Notes: generated from the sequence alone by a model not told the origin. A stretch of 64,000 nt of DNA from Bacillus sp. EB01 (GCF_000613125.1 NZ_HG964497.1:2536528-2600527), one strand, 5' to 3'; positions 1 to 8,328 are shown, counted from the stretch's first letter. Numbers and translations: made by a program.

Positions 1-198
1 TTTCACGAGGACAAGCTATGTTCATCAATATAAATGGGTTCCAGAACCATACATTGCTTTAGTTCACAAATTCAAATCCGGTATCTTATCTGAGGTAAGT
101 CCACAGTTCCTCTTCGAATTGATAAGCAAATTCCATGCCAATTCGTTCAAAAGACAGAAGAAGTGACAGTATATTGTTTCCTTTTACAGCATTTTTCA
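1..198. other. No gene recognised
   Basis: This stretch before the first structured repeat has no open frame with a ribosome site that I can support, no terminator and no recognisable RNA. It may hold the tail or promoter of something outside the window. Confidence 0.4.
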
Positions 199-386
199 GA
201 TAAAATAAAATGAACCTTCCATCAGTGGGGTTGTTTTCCCCAACTTATGGTTAGCGCACTACGACCGATTAAGGGCTAATGCCAAAGACACAATCGGACC
301 TATTATGGGCAGTAGATTCCCACTAAAATTCCTCGTACCCTCTAAAATTTGAAGTGGGGTCTTACTGCCCGGTAGAGTGGGATAAA
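199..386 (+). repeat. GATAAA-bounded hairpin module, copy 1
   Basis: The element opens with GATAAA (199-204) and closes with GGGATAAA (379-386). Between them lie stem P1 (CCAT..AGT..GGGG against CCCC..ACT..ATGG), stem P2 (CCGATT against AATCGG), the box ATCGGACC, and stem P3 (GGGCAGTA against TACTGCCC, with an inner CCCACT/AGTGGG stem). Similar order and boxes occur at 3961, 11246 (reverse), 27638 and 47724. It ends 28 bp before the RsbR-like start codon, so it could be a transcribed leader. Family identity is unknown to me. Confidence 0.7.
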
Positions 387-414
387 CGAAATGGAAACAA
401 GTGGGGGAACGCAT

Positions 415-1254
415 ATGAATTTGAACCAGGAATTGTATGATTTTTTTATGAAACAGACATGGCAGCTCTCCGAGGATTGGTACTCCCTCGTAAACGATCA
501 AGACCCTTCATCTGTCTACTCAACCAAAAATCCAGAAATAATCGCCGAACTAAAAAGGCAAAACCAGGATTACTTCCTTCATTTTTACAAGGCATTTATC
601 GAAGACGATACATATATTCAAGGAGAGTTCAAAAGATGGTCTGTGGAGATCGCCAAGGATTCGAAGCATCTTGATACACCTATGCACTATGTAGTTAGGG
701 AATTCATGAATTCCCAGAAGGTTGCGTTGAAATACATAAGTAAATTCATCACTGAGAACGAACGCAATGTTAGCCTTGAGCAGGCCGGTGCATGGTATGA
801 GAAGACAATCGAAATTTTCAACCTGTCGATTTCTTCTTTTGTTGAAGCTTATCATACTAACACAATGATCCGGCTCCGTTCGCAAAATGAATTAATCAAT
901 GAGCTTAGCTCACCGGTCATCAAGCTTCAGGGAGATTCCGCGCTGCTGCCGCTTATTGGTGACATTGACACGGCTCGCGCAAAAATCATTCTTGAAAATA
1001 CACTTGCTCAATGTGCGGAACAGGGAGTCTCGACGCTATGCATCGACCTCTCCGGTGTAGCCATCATCGATACGATGGTCGCGAATGAACTATTCGGCCT
1101 GATTAAGGCGTTACGCCTGATTGGAGTTAAATCGACACTGTCCGGAATCCGTCCGGAAATCGCCCAGACAGCCGTACAGCTTGGCTTGAACTTTGACGGA
1201 GTCGCCATTCTGCCGTCACTTTCCCAGGCTTTGGATACGATTAAAACATATTAA
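415..1254 (+). CDS. RsbR-type stressosome co-antagonist (STAS domain)
   Basis: A 279-residue protein built like RsbR paralogues: an N-terminal helical sensor region (about residues 1-150, the non-haem globin position in RsbR) and a C-terminal STAS domain (about 160-275). The two threonines that RsbT phosphorylates in RsbRA have counterparts here, T220 in DTMVA and T252 in AQTAV. In the family these proteins build the stressosome with RsbS and RsbT and control SigB. No rsbS, rsbT or sigB lies nearby, so this is a stand-alone paralogue. I chose the ATG at 415 because GTGGGGG precedes it by 7 nt; the in-frame ATG at 391 has no ribosome site. A hairpin module ends 28 bp upstream. Confidence 0.85.
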   Translation: MNLNQELYDFFMKQTWQLSEDWYSLVNDQDPSSVYSTKNPEIIAELKRQNQDYFLHFYKAFIEDDTYIQGEFKRWSVEIAKDSKHLDTPMHYVVREFMNSQKVALKYISKFITENERNVSLEQAGAWYEKTIEIFNLSISSFVEAYHTNTMIRLRSQNELINELSSPVIKLQGDSALLPLIGDIDTARAKIILENTLAQCAEQGVSTLCIDLSGVAIIDTMVANELFGLIKALRLIGVKSTLSGIRPEIAQTAVQLGLNFDGVAILPSLSQALDTIKTY

Positions 1255-1402
1255 GCGGAAATTTTCTTGAACGGCTGGGCATCGTTTAACGTCCGTCCTA
1301 AAGAGAATGAAGGTCTCAGGCGAGGGCAGGAGCCGGCACACGATCAATTGTAAATGAGGAACCGAACCCGTATTTTCAATTCTAATATCCGTTCCCTAAC
1401 GC

Positions 1403-1445
1403 AAAAGCAGCCACTTTACATTTTGGTAAAAGTGGCTGCTTTTTC
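1403..1445. terminator. Bidirectional terminator
   Basis: AAAAGCAGCCACTTT pairs with AAAGTGGCTGCTTTTT, giving a long stem with an A-tract on one side and a T-tract on the other. It lies between the convergent RsbR-like and DUF4236 genes and can serve both. Confidence 0.85.
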
Positions 1446-1480
1446 GCATTTTTAGTCTTCTGAAGTTCTAGATTCGCCAG

Positions 1481-2575
1481 TTAATAATCAACCGGCTCGA
1501 TTTCTTCAAATCCCTTGGTTTTCTTAAATTTCATATGATGGGGGAAGTTAACGAGCGCATCAGAAGGATCTAGCATTTCAAAGTTAAGTCTCTCAGCCAT
1601 GCCCCGGTCATAGCGGACAGACAAAATCAACAGTCTTTCCTTGTGGCCGGTTGCTGGATTTAGCTGCTCTTCATATGCATGCACATATACATACTTGACA
1701 GGCAGCAGGGCGAACATGTCGCGGGCGATTCTCAGCGCGCAGCTGCAAACATAATCCTGACAGAGATCAAAAAACATTGTTTTCGTCATTTGTTTTTGAG
1801 AAAGTTTTCCAGTCTTTGTTAGTGAAAGCTGCTTGTCAGGGATGACTTTTTCGGCATTCACATCAAATGAAACATGAATCTCCTCAGGGCTGTCTGTCCC
1901 AAATTCAAATCCGCTACCAAATTCAACAAGATCATCAAGCGGCGCAAAGTCATCAATTACCTCAAAGTACGCATCAATGTCACCCTGCAGCATCCGCTTT
2001 GCGACCGTATTCATCCTCGCCCAATCATGGTATAGTTCCTCATCCTGTTCCCTGGCAGAATCGACGTTAGCAGCAAGCACGGCTCGTTTCTTTTCAGCAC
2101 GGCCAAACAGCCTATCGAAAAAGCCAGGCTGGAAATTGCCGAGAATCCTGGCAGCTTCAAACTCATTCGGGCCAACCGCGCCTTTTTGAAATGGAGGCTC
2201 TCTCCTGGACACTTCCTCCCAATCAATATGATCATCACTTTCATGGTGAATTGATTTCAACAGCAACAGCTTGTTTTCATAAAGGTCAACCTGATAACGG
2301 GCAAAATCTAGTTCTTCCAGTTTACGCTGTTGGCGTTCCATTTTAGCGAGCTCACTCCGCCTACGGTAAGCATCCGATTTATACTGCTTTCCTCCACTGG
2401 TCGTTGAATATGATAGTCCGCTTCCCGGAATTCCAATTGTTGATGTCCTGCGGCCGCTGCTATGCACCGAATAGCGAAGGCCTTTCCCGCCAACACTGAC
2501 CCCAACCCCTTTTTTACCAACCGTCATCCGTACACCAGGCGCAATCTTAAAGCTCTTCCGAAACCGCAAAGCCAT
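1481..2575 (-). CDS. DUF4236 domain protein
   Basis: A 364-residue protein of unknown function. The first 55 or so residues carry the DUF4236 signature: RFRKSFKIAPG, then GKKGVGVSVGGKGLRYS and a Gly/Ser-rich beta-like stretch. The rest is a charged, partly helical body (about 75-220) and a mixed region to the end, with no membrane segment or catalytic motif I recognise. DUF4236 is widespread in bacteria and often sits on larger proteins, but has no settled role. The ATG at 2575 (MALRF) has AAAGGA 8 nt upstream; the ATG at 2584 lies right against that site and is unlikely. The gene is monocistronic and convergent with the RsbR-like gene. Confidence 0.75.
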   Translation of the reverse strand: MALRFRKSFKIAPGVRMTVGKKGVGVSVGGKGLRYSVHSSGRRTSTIGIPGSGLSYSTTSGGKQYKSDAYRRRSELAKMERQQRKLEELDFARYQVDLYENKLLLLKSIHHESDDHIDWEEVSRREPPFQKGAVGPNEFEAARILGNFQPGFFDRLFGRAEKKRAVLAANVDSAREQDEELYHDWARMNTVAKRMLQGDIDAYFEVIDDFAPLDDLVEFGSGFEFGTDSPEEIHVSFDVNAEKVIPDKQLSLTKTGKLSQKQMTKTMFFDLCQDYVCSCALRIARDMFALLPVKYVYVHAYEEQLNPATGHKERLLILSVRYDRGMAERLNFEMLDPSDALVNFPHHMKFKKTKGFEEIEPVDY

Positions 2576-2705
2576 GATTCCCATCCTTTCAAAAAGTGTT
2601 AACTACAAAATTAAATAATTCCACTATGTACTTTCTTACCAGAAATAATACGAAGCATGTATTCTTTCATTACTAAATTTGTTCCGGTCGAAATGACTTA
2701 GTCTA

Positions 2706-2965
2706 TTGGATACGTTTCATCCCAGGTTACGACTCAAAATGTCCCCAATAGAGTTTATTGAACATGTTTCAACCTAAAATTCACCTCAAAATGTCTCCAA
2801 TACCGTTCATTGGATACGTTTCAGCCCAAGCTGCACATCAAAACGTGACCAATGTGATTCAATGGACACGTTTCATCCCAGGTTGCACCACAAAACGCGT
2901 CCAATGTGATTCAATGGACACGTTTCATCCCAGGTTGCGGGTGAAATGTTACCGATAGACTGAAC
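2706..2965. repeat. 52-bp tandem hairpin repeat, five units
   Basis: Five units start at exactly 2706, 2758, 2810, 2862 and 2914, so the period is 52 bp without slippage. Each unit is a 12-nt arm such as TGGACACGTTT, an 18-nt middle, an opposing arm such as AAACGCGTCCA, and a 10-nt linker. Units 4 and 5 are nearly identical and units 1 and 2 are diverged. The array fills most of the 495-bp gap between the DUF4236 and VanZ genes. The open frame running through it (2758-2958) is a by-product of the repeat. Confidence 0.9.
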
Positions 2966-3070
2966 TCCTTTTTTTCTTGATTGAACGCAAAAAACGCTCA
3001 AAGCGATAAATCTATTAAAACTATTATCACATTCACCTAAATCATTTACAATGAACAAAGGGGGCAGAGC

Positions 3071-3517
3071 ATGAAGACATTCTATAGGAAACTCATTTAC
3101 ATAGCACTTTTTGCATACCTAGCTGTATTATTTTATTTGCTGTTTTTCTCCTCTTACCGGAATGGAGTCAGGGGCATAATCGACTATAACCTTATTCCAT
3201 TTACAACAATCGGGAGATACTTCAGCAACTATCATGGCATGTCCGCCACCGACCAGTTTGCCGGAAACATCCTAGCATTTGTCCCTTTAGGGATTTTTAT
3301 CACACTTCTTTTTGAAAAATGGGTCGACACGCTTCGGGTCGCAGCTCTATCATTCAGCCTGTCCATGCTCGCAGAACTCGCACAATTTACCTTCCGCGTC
3401 GGAGCCTTTGACGTAGACGACCTAATCCTTAACACGCTTGGCGGCATCCTCGGATGTCTGATCGCAAAAATGCTTTTCCGCCGAAAAAGGGGTCAGACCC
3501 TTACCCCCGGGGGGTAA
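3071..3517 (+). CDS. VanZ-like family membrane protein
   Basis: A 148-residue protein with four likely membrane segments (about residues 8-28, 66-84, 92-112 and 118-136) and the VanZ family blocks NLIPF, GNILAFVPLG, AELAQ and DDLILNTLGG. VanZ proteins are linked to teicoplanin resistance and to envelope biology, but their reaction is unknown. GGGGGC precedes the ATG. A TTATCA-17 nt-TACAAT promoter-like pair at 3024-3052 lies just upstream. The last nine residues, GQTLTPGG and neighbours, and the stop codon are encoded by a large palindrome (3489-3529) that looks inserted, so the native C-terminus was probably different. Confidence 0.85.
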   Translation: MKTFYRKLIYIALFAYLAVLFYLLFFSSYRNGVRGIIDYNLIPFTTIGRYFSNYHGMSATDQFAGNILAFVPLGIFITLLFEKWVDTLRVAALSFSLSMLAELAQFTFRVGAFDVDDLILNTLGGILGCLIAKMLFRRKRGQTLTPGG

Positions 3518-3529
3518 GGGTCTGACCCC
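3489..3529. repeat. Near-perfect 20-bp-arm palindrome (REP-like)
   Basis: Arms 3489-3508 and 3510-3529 are exact reverse complements around one central base, with GGGGTCAGACCC at the outer end. Extragenic palindromes of this sequence are common in bacteria and are often associated with REP-type tyrosine transposases; that link is recalled, not shown here. The palindrome overlaps the 3' end of the VanZ frame and supplies its stop codon. It may also act as a terminator, though the following T-tract is poor. Confidence 0.8.
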
Positions 3530-3593
3530 TAAAAACGAATCCATTAAAAAACTAATAAATGCTTTACTTTTGTTTTCATTAGTTGTAGAGTAT

Positions 3594-3621
3594 CTATATA
3601 CCTAATAAACCTAGGTAGGTG
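3594..3621 (+). promoter_or_regulatory. Possible PadR operator ahead of padR-like gene
   Basis: TATCTATATA followed after 10 nt by CTAGGTAG lies directly before the PadR start. The same two blocks, inverted and 6 nt apart, precede the DUF4173 gene (4833-4853). A shared site for an autoregulating repressor is the simple reading. Confidence 0.4.
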
Positions 3622-3627
3622 ATGATG

Positions 3628-3960
3628 ATGTTTAATCGTGAGCTTGTAAAGGGAAGTACGTCTTTGCTTTTGCTTCAGCTGCTGGATGACCGGGATATGT
3701 ACGGGTATGAGCTGGTAAAGGAACTCGAGGCGCGGAGCGGGAATGGCTTTACCGTTAAAGAAGGCACTCTTTATCCGGCTCTCCATAAGCTTGAAAAGCA
3801 GGAATATATCGAATTCTATTGGCAGGAGCAGGAAAAGGGGCCAGCCCGTAAATATTACCGGATCACTGAAGCCGGCCGCGAATTGCTGCTAGAAAAGACC
3901 CGTGAATGGCAAAGCTTTGTCAAAGTCATGAACAAGATGATTGGAACTGCAGAAGACTAA
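3628..3960 (+). CDS. PadR family transcriptional regulator
   Basis: A 110-residue PadR-type winged-helix protein. The conserved block YGYELVKEL, then [17 protein letters not shown], and a wing with [11 protein letters not shown] are clear, followed by a short C-terminal dimerisation helix as in the small (PadR-s2) class. Four start codons lie in a row (GTG 3619, ATG 3622, 3625, 3628); with AGGTAGG at 3613-3619 the last one is best spaced. In many Bacillaceae a PadR gene precedes a HAAS-domain gene, as here. It probably represses itself and the following membrane protein genes through the motif shared at 3594 and 4833. Confidence 0.85.
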   Translation: MFNRELVKGSTSLLLLQLLDDRDMYGYELVKELEARSGNGFTVKEGTLYPALHKLEKQEYIEFYWQEQEKGPARKYYRITEAGRELLLEKTREWQSFVKVMNKMIGTAED

Positions 3961-4101
3961 GATAAACTTTCAACAGTGGGGCTCCCACGCTGGGGATTGT
4001 CCCGCGATGCCCAAGTGATTCGAAGAAATTTTTAATTCACATATCGTACCTTTAGGGGGACAATGGCTGCATTGTTGGCATTCCCCTATAGGTAAGATAA
4101 A
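3961..4101 (+). repeat. GATAAA-bounded hairpin module, copy 2
   Basis: It starts with GATAAA straight after the PadR stop and ends with GATAAA at 4096-4101, 26 bp before the HAAS gene. P1 is CAG..TGGG against CCCA..CTG. P2 is CGAT against ATCG with an inner GTGATT/AATTCAC stem. Then comes ATCGTACCTTTA and P3, AGGGG against CCCCT with inner ACAATG/CATTGT. The primary sequence is far from the other copies but the order of stems and boxes is kept. Confidence 0.6.
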
Positions 4102-4127
4102 ATGACTTATTTTCAGGAGACGGACGA

Positions 4128-4814
4128 ATGGAACGGTTAAAGGATGACAGAAGTGTCCGTGAACAAAATGATACATATTTGGCGCGTCTTAAGAAGGATT
4201 TTTTGTCTGAACTGTCGCACCGGCTTGGTACCATACCAGAAAAGGATGCTATCCTCGCCGACTATGAAAGCCACCTTGATGACATGCTTATTGAGATGAT
4301 GGACACCGCTGAGGCCAAAGTGAAAGAAGCCATTTATTCGAGACTGGGATCACCCGAAGAAATTGCGGAGATGTGGAGAGACGAGGTAACCGTCACTCCA
4401 AGCAAAATGAAATGGCTGTTTGTGCTCCTGAATGTACTCTTATTCATCGGAGGCGCAATGTTAACAGCAGCCCACAACCTGTTTGAATGGGGCTGGCTTC
4501 GAACGATCTGGGGGTATCTCACTTCAATCCCAGTTGTTATTTCATTCGTATACATGTTTTTTTGGGCGCTGCTTGGTTATGAAATCGGCCGCAGCTTCGG
4601 TCATAAAGGGAAGAGACTTGTCCGGAAAACCTTCCTGTTGGCATTGATACCGAACCTGACGATGATGGTGCTGACGGTGTTTGGAATTATCCCGCATGAA
4701 TGGTTTGAACCGCTGTTGACGAATCAATTCATTACAGCTTGCATCGCCTTTACAGCCCTGCTTTACCCGGTTTCAATACTAGGCTACTACTGGGGTAAAC
4801 GCGCCTCTGTATGA
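4128..4814 (+). CDS. HAAS (DUF1700-like) domain membrane protein
   Basis: A 228-residue protein. Residues about 8-80 form the HAAS signalling domain (FLSELSHRL, then DYESHLDD and RLGSPEEIAE), which in the family accompanies PadR regulators and membrane proteins. Four membrane segments follow (about 88-110, 125-150, 160-182 and 193-215). AGGAGACGG precedes the ATG. It lies downstream of the PadR gene and upstream of the DUF4173 gene on the same strand. A role in membrane-stress sensing together with PadR is inferred from family context; its biochemical activity is unknown. Confidence 0.75.
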   Translation: MERLKDDRSVREQNDTYLARLKKDFLSELSHRLGTIPEKDAILADYESHLDDMLIEMMDTAEAKVKEAIYSRLGSPEEIAEMWRDEVTVTPSKMKWLFVLLNVLLFIGGAMLTAAHNLFEWGWLRTIWGYLTSIPVVISFVYMFFWALLGYEIGRSFGHKGKRLVRKTFLLALIPNLTMMVLTVFGIIPHEWFEPLLTNQFITACIAFTALLYPVSILGYYWGKRASV

Positions 4815-4832
4815 GCTTTTTTTTGCACAACT

Positions 4833-4853
4833 ACCTAGAATTTCTATATAGAT
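4833..4853 (+). promoter_or_regulatory. Second copy of the possible PadR operator
   Basis: CTACCTAG, 6 nt, then TATATAGATA: the reverse complement of the block pair found before the PadR gene. It sits 22 bp before the DUF4173 start codon. Confidence 0.4.
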
Positions 4854-4874
4854 AGAAAAGGGAGGATGATAAAC

Positions 4875-6332
4875 ATGCAACTACGAATGAGGAAAGAGGA
4901 TTGGCTGTTTTTGTTGCTTTGCCTGGGACTGGGAATTCTAGCAGAGGAAGCGTTCTTATGGTCCCAGCTTGGGATATCGCATTTCATTTTTATTGGTGCA
5001 TTTTACAGTTTGTTTTTCTGGAGATTCAGAGGCTTCCCATTCCGGAATCAACGCCTCGGCTGGCTCGTGCTCGGTGCAATCTGGATTCTTTCGGCCAGCT
5101 ATTTCCTATACGATATAGACGTTTTTTACGCCTTAAATCTGCTGGCAATCCCGGCACTGGTAGTTTTCCATATTTCACTCATAACCGGGCCAAAACAGGC
5201 CGACTGGGCAAAACCCGCATTCCTAATCCATATCATTAAGCGGCTCTTTGATAGCATCGCCTATAATGTTGGATTTGCCCGCCTGCTTGGCCGGATAGCT
5301 CAGCACAGGGCGAAGGGAAAGAATACCGCTGTGGCAACAAAAATACTGATTGGAATCGGAATTTCCATCCCGGTATTATTTGTGGTCTTAAACCTGCTCA
5401 TTTCCGCCGACAGCCAGTTCGAACGCATAATCACAACCGTTCCCGACTGGTTCAGCTTTGATGGCGAAATACTCTTCCGTATCATCGCCATCTTAATCTT
5501 TACGTTCTCATTCTTTGGTTTTATGCAAGTTCATTTGAAAAATAGAGCGGAAATTAAAACAATCCAAATCGGCGAACAGGCCTGGGGGTTCGACCCAGTC
5601 ATTATACTCACGGTCTTGTTGCTGTTGGACGCGGTCTATATGCTGTTTGTCGGCGTGCAGTTTACTTATTTCTTCAGTGGAACGCTTGGAGAAGGCTACA
5701 CTTATGCTGAATATGCGCGACGGGGCTTCTTTGAATTAGTTTTCGTATCGCTAATCAATTTAACGGCAACCGTAACCTTCCTTTCTATTTTGAAAAAAAG
5801 AGAAGGGGGGCTGTGGAAGGCAATTCAGTTGGGCCTTTCTGTACTGGTTCTTTCATCCGGCGTCATTCTCGCATCAGCATTCATGAGGATGATGATGTAC
5901 GAGGAGGCGTACGGGTTTACGATTTTAAGGGTGCTCGTGCATTCCTTCATGGTATTCCTGCTTATCATTTTCGCCTACACGCTTTTGAAAGTTTGGCTTA
6001 ACCGTCTGTCGCTGATTCATTTTTATTTCATCGCCGCACTTGTGTATTATACTGTCCTGAATGTCATTGGCATTGACAGGATTGTAGCTGATCGGAACCT
6101 TGAACGATTTGAACAAACGGGGAAAATTGATGTTGCCTACCTTGGTTATATGTCGGATACGGGGCTTCTGACGCTAATCGATTTGTATAAGATTCAACCA
6201 AATCTCCCAGGTCTAAAGGAAGAATTGAAGAATCATTTGGCTGAAGCCGAAACGAGGGAGGAGCACTGGCAGGCGTATAACCTTACCCGTGAACGCGCCA
6301 GGGAAAAACTCATGGAGCTCGATTTAAAGTGA
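4875..6332 (+). CDS. DUF4173 polytopic membrane protein
   Basis: A 485-residue protein with about twelve membrane segments across most of its length and a soluble C-terminal tail from about residue 430. The block YAEYARRGFFELVFVSLINL is typical of the DUF4153/DUF4173 family. GGAGG at 4861-4865 lies 9 nt before the ATG at 4875; the ATG at 4866 abuts the ribosome site and is rejected. It follows the HAAS gene by 60 bp with its own candidate PadR operator, so it is probably co-regulated with PadR and HAAS. Function unknown; family members neighbour sensor and stress genes. Confidence 0.75.
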   Translation: MQLRMRKEDWLFLLLCLGLGILAEEAFLWSQLGISHFIFIGAFYSLFFWRFRGFPFRNQRLGWLVLGAIWILSASYFLYDIDVFYALNLLAIPALVVFHISLITGPKQADWAKPAFLIHIIKRLFDSIAYNVGFARLLGRIAQHRAKGKNTAVATKILIGIGISIPVLFVVLNLLISADSQFERIITTVPDWFSFDGEILFRIIAILIFTFSFFGFMQVHLKNRAEIKTIQIGEQAWGFDPVIILTVLLLLDAVYMLFVGVQFTYFFSGTLGEGYTYAEYARRGFFELVFVSLINLTATVTFLSILKKREGGLWKAIQLGLSVLVLSSGVILASAFMRMMMYEEAYGFTILRVLVHSFMVFLLIIFAYTLLKVWLNRLSLIHFYFIAALVYYTVLNVIGIDRIVADRNLERFEQTGKIDVAYLGYMSDTGLLTLIDLYKIQPNLPGLKEELKNHLAEAETREEHWQAYNLTRERAREKLMELDLK

Positions 6333-6341
6333 TTAAATACT

Positions 6342-6372
6342 AACGGCCTCCCGAAAAGGAGGCCGTTTTGTT
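6342..6372. terminator. Bidirectional terminator
   Basis: CGGCCTCC, a 6-nt loop, GGAGGCCG and then TTTTGTTTT. It separates the DUF4173 gene from the convergent DUF975 gene. Confidence 0.85.
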
Positions 6373-7041
6373 TTATATGCTCATAGTTGACTCATGGCGA
6401 TGTTGGATAAGGCTCTGATAAAAAGAAGCCATTGTTGCAGTAAAGTATGGAACAAGCCAGATAAAACCAATTCCGAGAGTCAAAACTGACAGGAAAGCCC
6501 AGCCTAAAAAGCTAAGCGTCATCAAGAAATACTTGCCTTTGTAGCCGTCCATCAGCTTACGGCTTTCAGTAATCGCATCGTTGACGACCATATCCGGGTT
6601 GTCCTTCAGAATGAAATAAGCCTGGGAATATGCGATTCCTTTTATAATTCCCGGCACAATCAAAAGAAGCATCCAAAGGAAAGTATAGATAAGCGTCAGC
6701 AAGTACAGGCCCAATGTTTTAAAATAGATGCCGGCCTTTGAAACTGTGCTGAACAAACTTCCAATACTGACAGGGTTGCCTCTCCGTATGTCAAGAAATG
6801 CCCAGTAGTAGCTGTAAAGAATTGGGCTAAGAGCTATTGTTGCAATCCAGGATAAAGTAGACGCTTCGGCGGACGGCACATCGGCATTGTACCACGCCTC
6901 AAAACCACCACTTCCCAAAATTTCAATAAACATAGGAATAAAATTAAACAGTCCAAATGTAATGATGGACAGTACAATCGCCGTTCCCCATCTGCCTTTC
7001 AGGGCAGCAAGCGCATCCCTCTTAATCTCTTTAATTATCAA
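6373..7041 (-). CDS. DUF975 family membrane protein
   Basis: A 222-residue integral membrane protein. It begins with a short cytoplasmic helix, KEIKRDALAALKGRW, typical of DUF975, then about five to six membrane segments. The stretch IVPGIIKGIAYSQAYFILKDNP is the most conserved part of the family, which includes Bacillus YxeI-like and Listeria proteins of unknown role. AGGGGGAAT lies before the start on the minus strand. It stands alone, convergent with the DUF4173 gene. Confidence 0.75.
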   Translation of the reverse strand: MIIKEIKRDALAALKGRWGTAIVLSIITFGLFNFIPMFIEILGSGGFEAWYNADVPSAEASTLSWIATIALSPILYSYYWAFLDIRRGNPVSIGSLFSTVSKAGIYFKTLGLYLLTLIYTFLWMLLLIVPGIIKGIAYSQAYFILKDNPDMVVNDAITESRKLMDGYKGKYFLMTLSFLGWAFLSVLTLGIGFIWLVPYFTATMASFYQSLIQHRHESTMSI

Positions 7042-7202
7042 ACTCGATTCCCCCTAACTTTTTCTCTTTGTAAAGTATATATCAAAAGTTCCGGGTCTAC
7101 CTCTATAAAATTTATGGAAAAAACAGGTGGTTGTTAAATGTGAAGCTTATTAAAAAATGATTTGGAACCCAGGCTTTGGGATGAGTGGAAGCAGCATTTT
7201 TA

Positions 7203-7239
7203 GTAAATAAATCATCCTCCCAAGAAGTTTGGGAGGATG
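7203..7239 (-). terminator. Terminator of the LLM oxidoreductase gene
   Basis: Read on the minus strand: CATCCTCCCAA, a short loop, TTGGGAGGATG, then ATTTATTT. It begins a few bases after the stop codon at 7246. Confidence 0.85.
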
Positions 7240-7245
7240 CAAGTG

Positions 7246-8274
7246 CTAGTCATTCAATTCCTTCATGATCATGGCAGCATACTCGAATGATTTAAGGCGC
7301 TCGTCGTGGTCAAAGATTTGTGCGTTGATGATGACCTCATCCGCTGAGGTTTCTTCAAGGAATTCCTGCAAACGGGTTTTAACGATTTCCTTAGTTCCTG
7401 TAAAGGTAGAATTGGTGCGGCCCTCAAGCAGCAGCAGTTCGTAATCACTCGCCAGGTGTTTCAAACTTTCCACAGGCGGCTGAAGCTTGCCAGGGCGGTT
7501 TCTTATTAGCTGAAGGAATTGCTGCTGCATCGAAGTAGCCAGCCAGTTTGCCTTTTCCTCTGTATCAGAGGCGATAATATTTACGCCCACCATTGCGTAT
7601 GGCTCATCCAGTACGTCTGATGGCCGGAAAGATTGCCGGTAAATATTCAAAGCGGCAAGAGTATTTTCCGGTGCAAAATGGCTTGCAAATGCAAAAGGCA
7701 GGCCCAGCTTTCCTGCAAGTTCGGCACTGAAGCCGCTTGAACCGAGCAGCCAGACTGGTACATTCAGCCCTTCACCCGGGATGGCACGAACATGGATGAC
7801 GCCTTCCCGCCTCGAAGGATCAAAATAAGCCCGCAGTTCCTCTACCTGATTCGGGAAATCTTCAGCACCTGTTCGCCAGTCACGTCTCAGTGCCGAAGCG
7901 GTTAGCTGGTCGGTACCGGGGGCCCGTCCAAGACCTAAGTCAATTCTGCCTGGAAAAAGCGATTCCAATGTCCCGAATTGCTCAGCGATAACAAGCGGGG
8001 AGTGGTTCGGCAACATAATCCCACCGGACCCAACACGGATAGAAGCCGTATGGGCGGCCACTTGCCCGATAACGACTGCAGTCGCTGAACTCGCAATCCC
8101 CGGCATATTGTGGTGCTCGGCAAGCCAAAAGCGATGATAGCCCCACTTTTCGGCATGCTGTGCAAGGTCAACTGTGTTTTTCAACGACTCCGCCGGTGTG
8201 CTTCCCTGTGTTACCGGGGACAAATCCAGAACCGAGTAACGGACACTTTTTTTATCTATAGACACATCAATCAC
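7246..8274 (-). CDS. LLM class flavin-dependent oxidoreductase (MsnO8-like)
   Basis: A 342-residue bacterial luciferase-like monooxygenase. Seen: [17 protein letters not shown] and [13 protein letters not shown] near the N-terminus, [16 protein letters not shown] in the middle, and [13 protein letters not shown], the usual blocks of the single-subunit MsnO8 subfamily. Such enzymes use reduced flavin to oxidise small organic substrates; the substrate here cannot be told. The frame opens at GTG 8274; a second GTG at 8265 is possible. It is monocistronic with a promoter and palindrome just upstream (8301-8328). Confidence 0.85.
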   Translation of the reverse strand: MIDVSIDKKSVRYSVLDLSPVTQGSTPAESLKNTVDLAQHAEKWGYHRFWLAEHHNMPGIASSATAVVIGQVAAHTASIRVGSGGIMLPNHSPLVIAEQFGTLESLFPGRIDLGLGRAPGTDQLTASALRRDWRTGAEDFPNQVEELRAYFDPSRREGVIHVRAIPGEGLNVPVWLLGSSGFSAELAGKLGLPFAFASHFAPENTLAALNIYRQSFRPSDVLDEPYAMVGVNIIASDTEEKANWLATSMQQQFLQLIRNRPGKLQPPVESLKHLASDYELLLLEGRTNSTFTGTKEIVKTRLQEFLEETSADEVIINAQIFDHDERLKSFEYAAMIMKELND

Positions 8275-8300
8275 TTCTTTCTAAAGACTTCTTCACTCGG

Positions 8301-8328
8301 ATTGTATCAATTTAACACGTGTTCTCAA
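8301..8328 (-). promoter_or_regulatory. Promoter with palindrome in the spacer (LLM gene)
   Basis: On the minus strand TTGAGA, 16 nt, TACAAT. The spacer contains the 10-bp palindrome AACACGTGTT (8314-8323), a likely site for a repressor that blocks RNA polymerase. The start codon lies about 20 nt downstream of the expected transcription start. Confidence 0.5.

Noticed and set aside
2758..2958. A 66-residue protein-coding gene
   Set aside because: It is a by-product of the 52-bp array and has no ribosome site.
2706..2965. CRISPR array
   Set aside because: Repeats and intervening sequence are both part of one 52-bp unit that recurs; there are no unique spacers and no cas genes.
3489..3529. 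Ordinary terminator of the VanZ gene
   Set aside because: The stem is far longer than a usual terminator, it encodes the end of the protein, and the T-tract after it is poor; a REP-like palindrome fits better.
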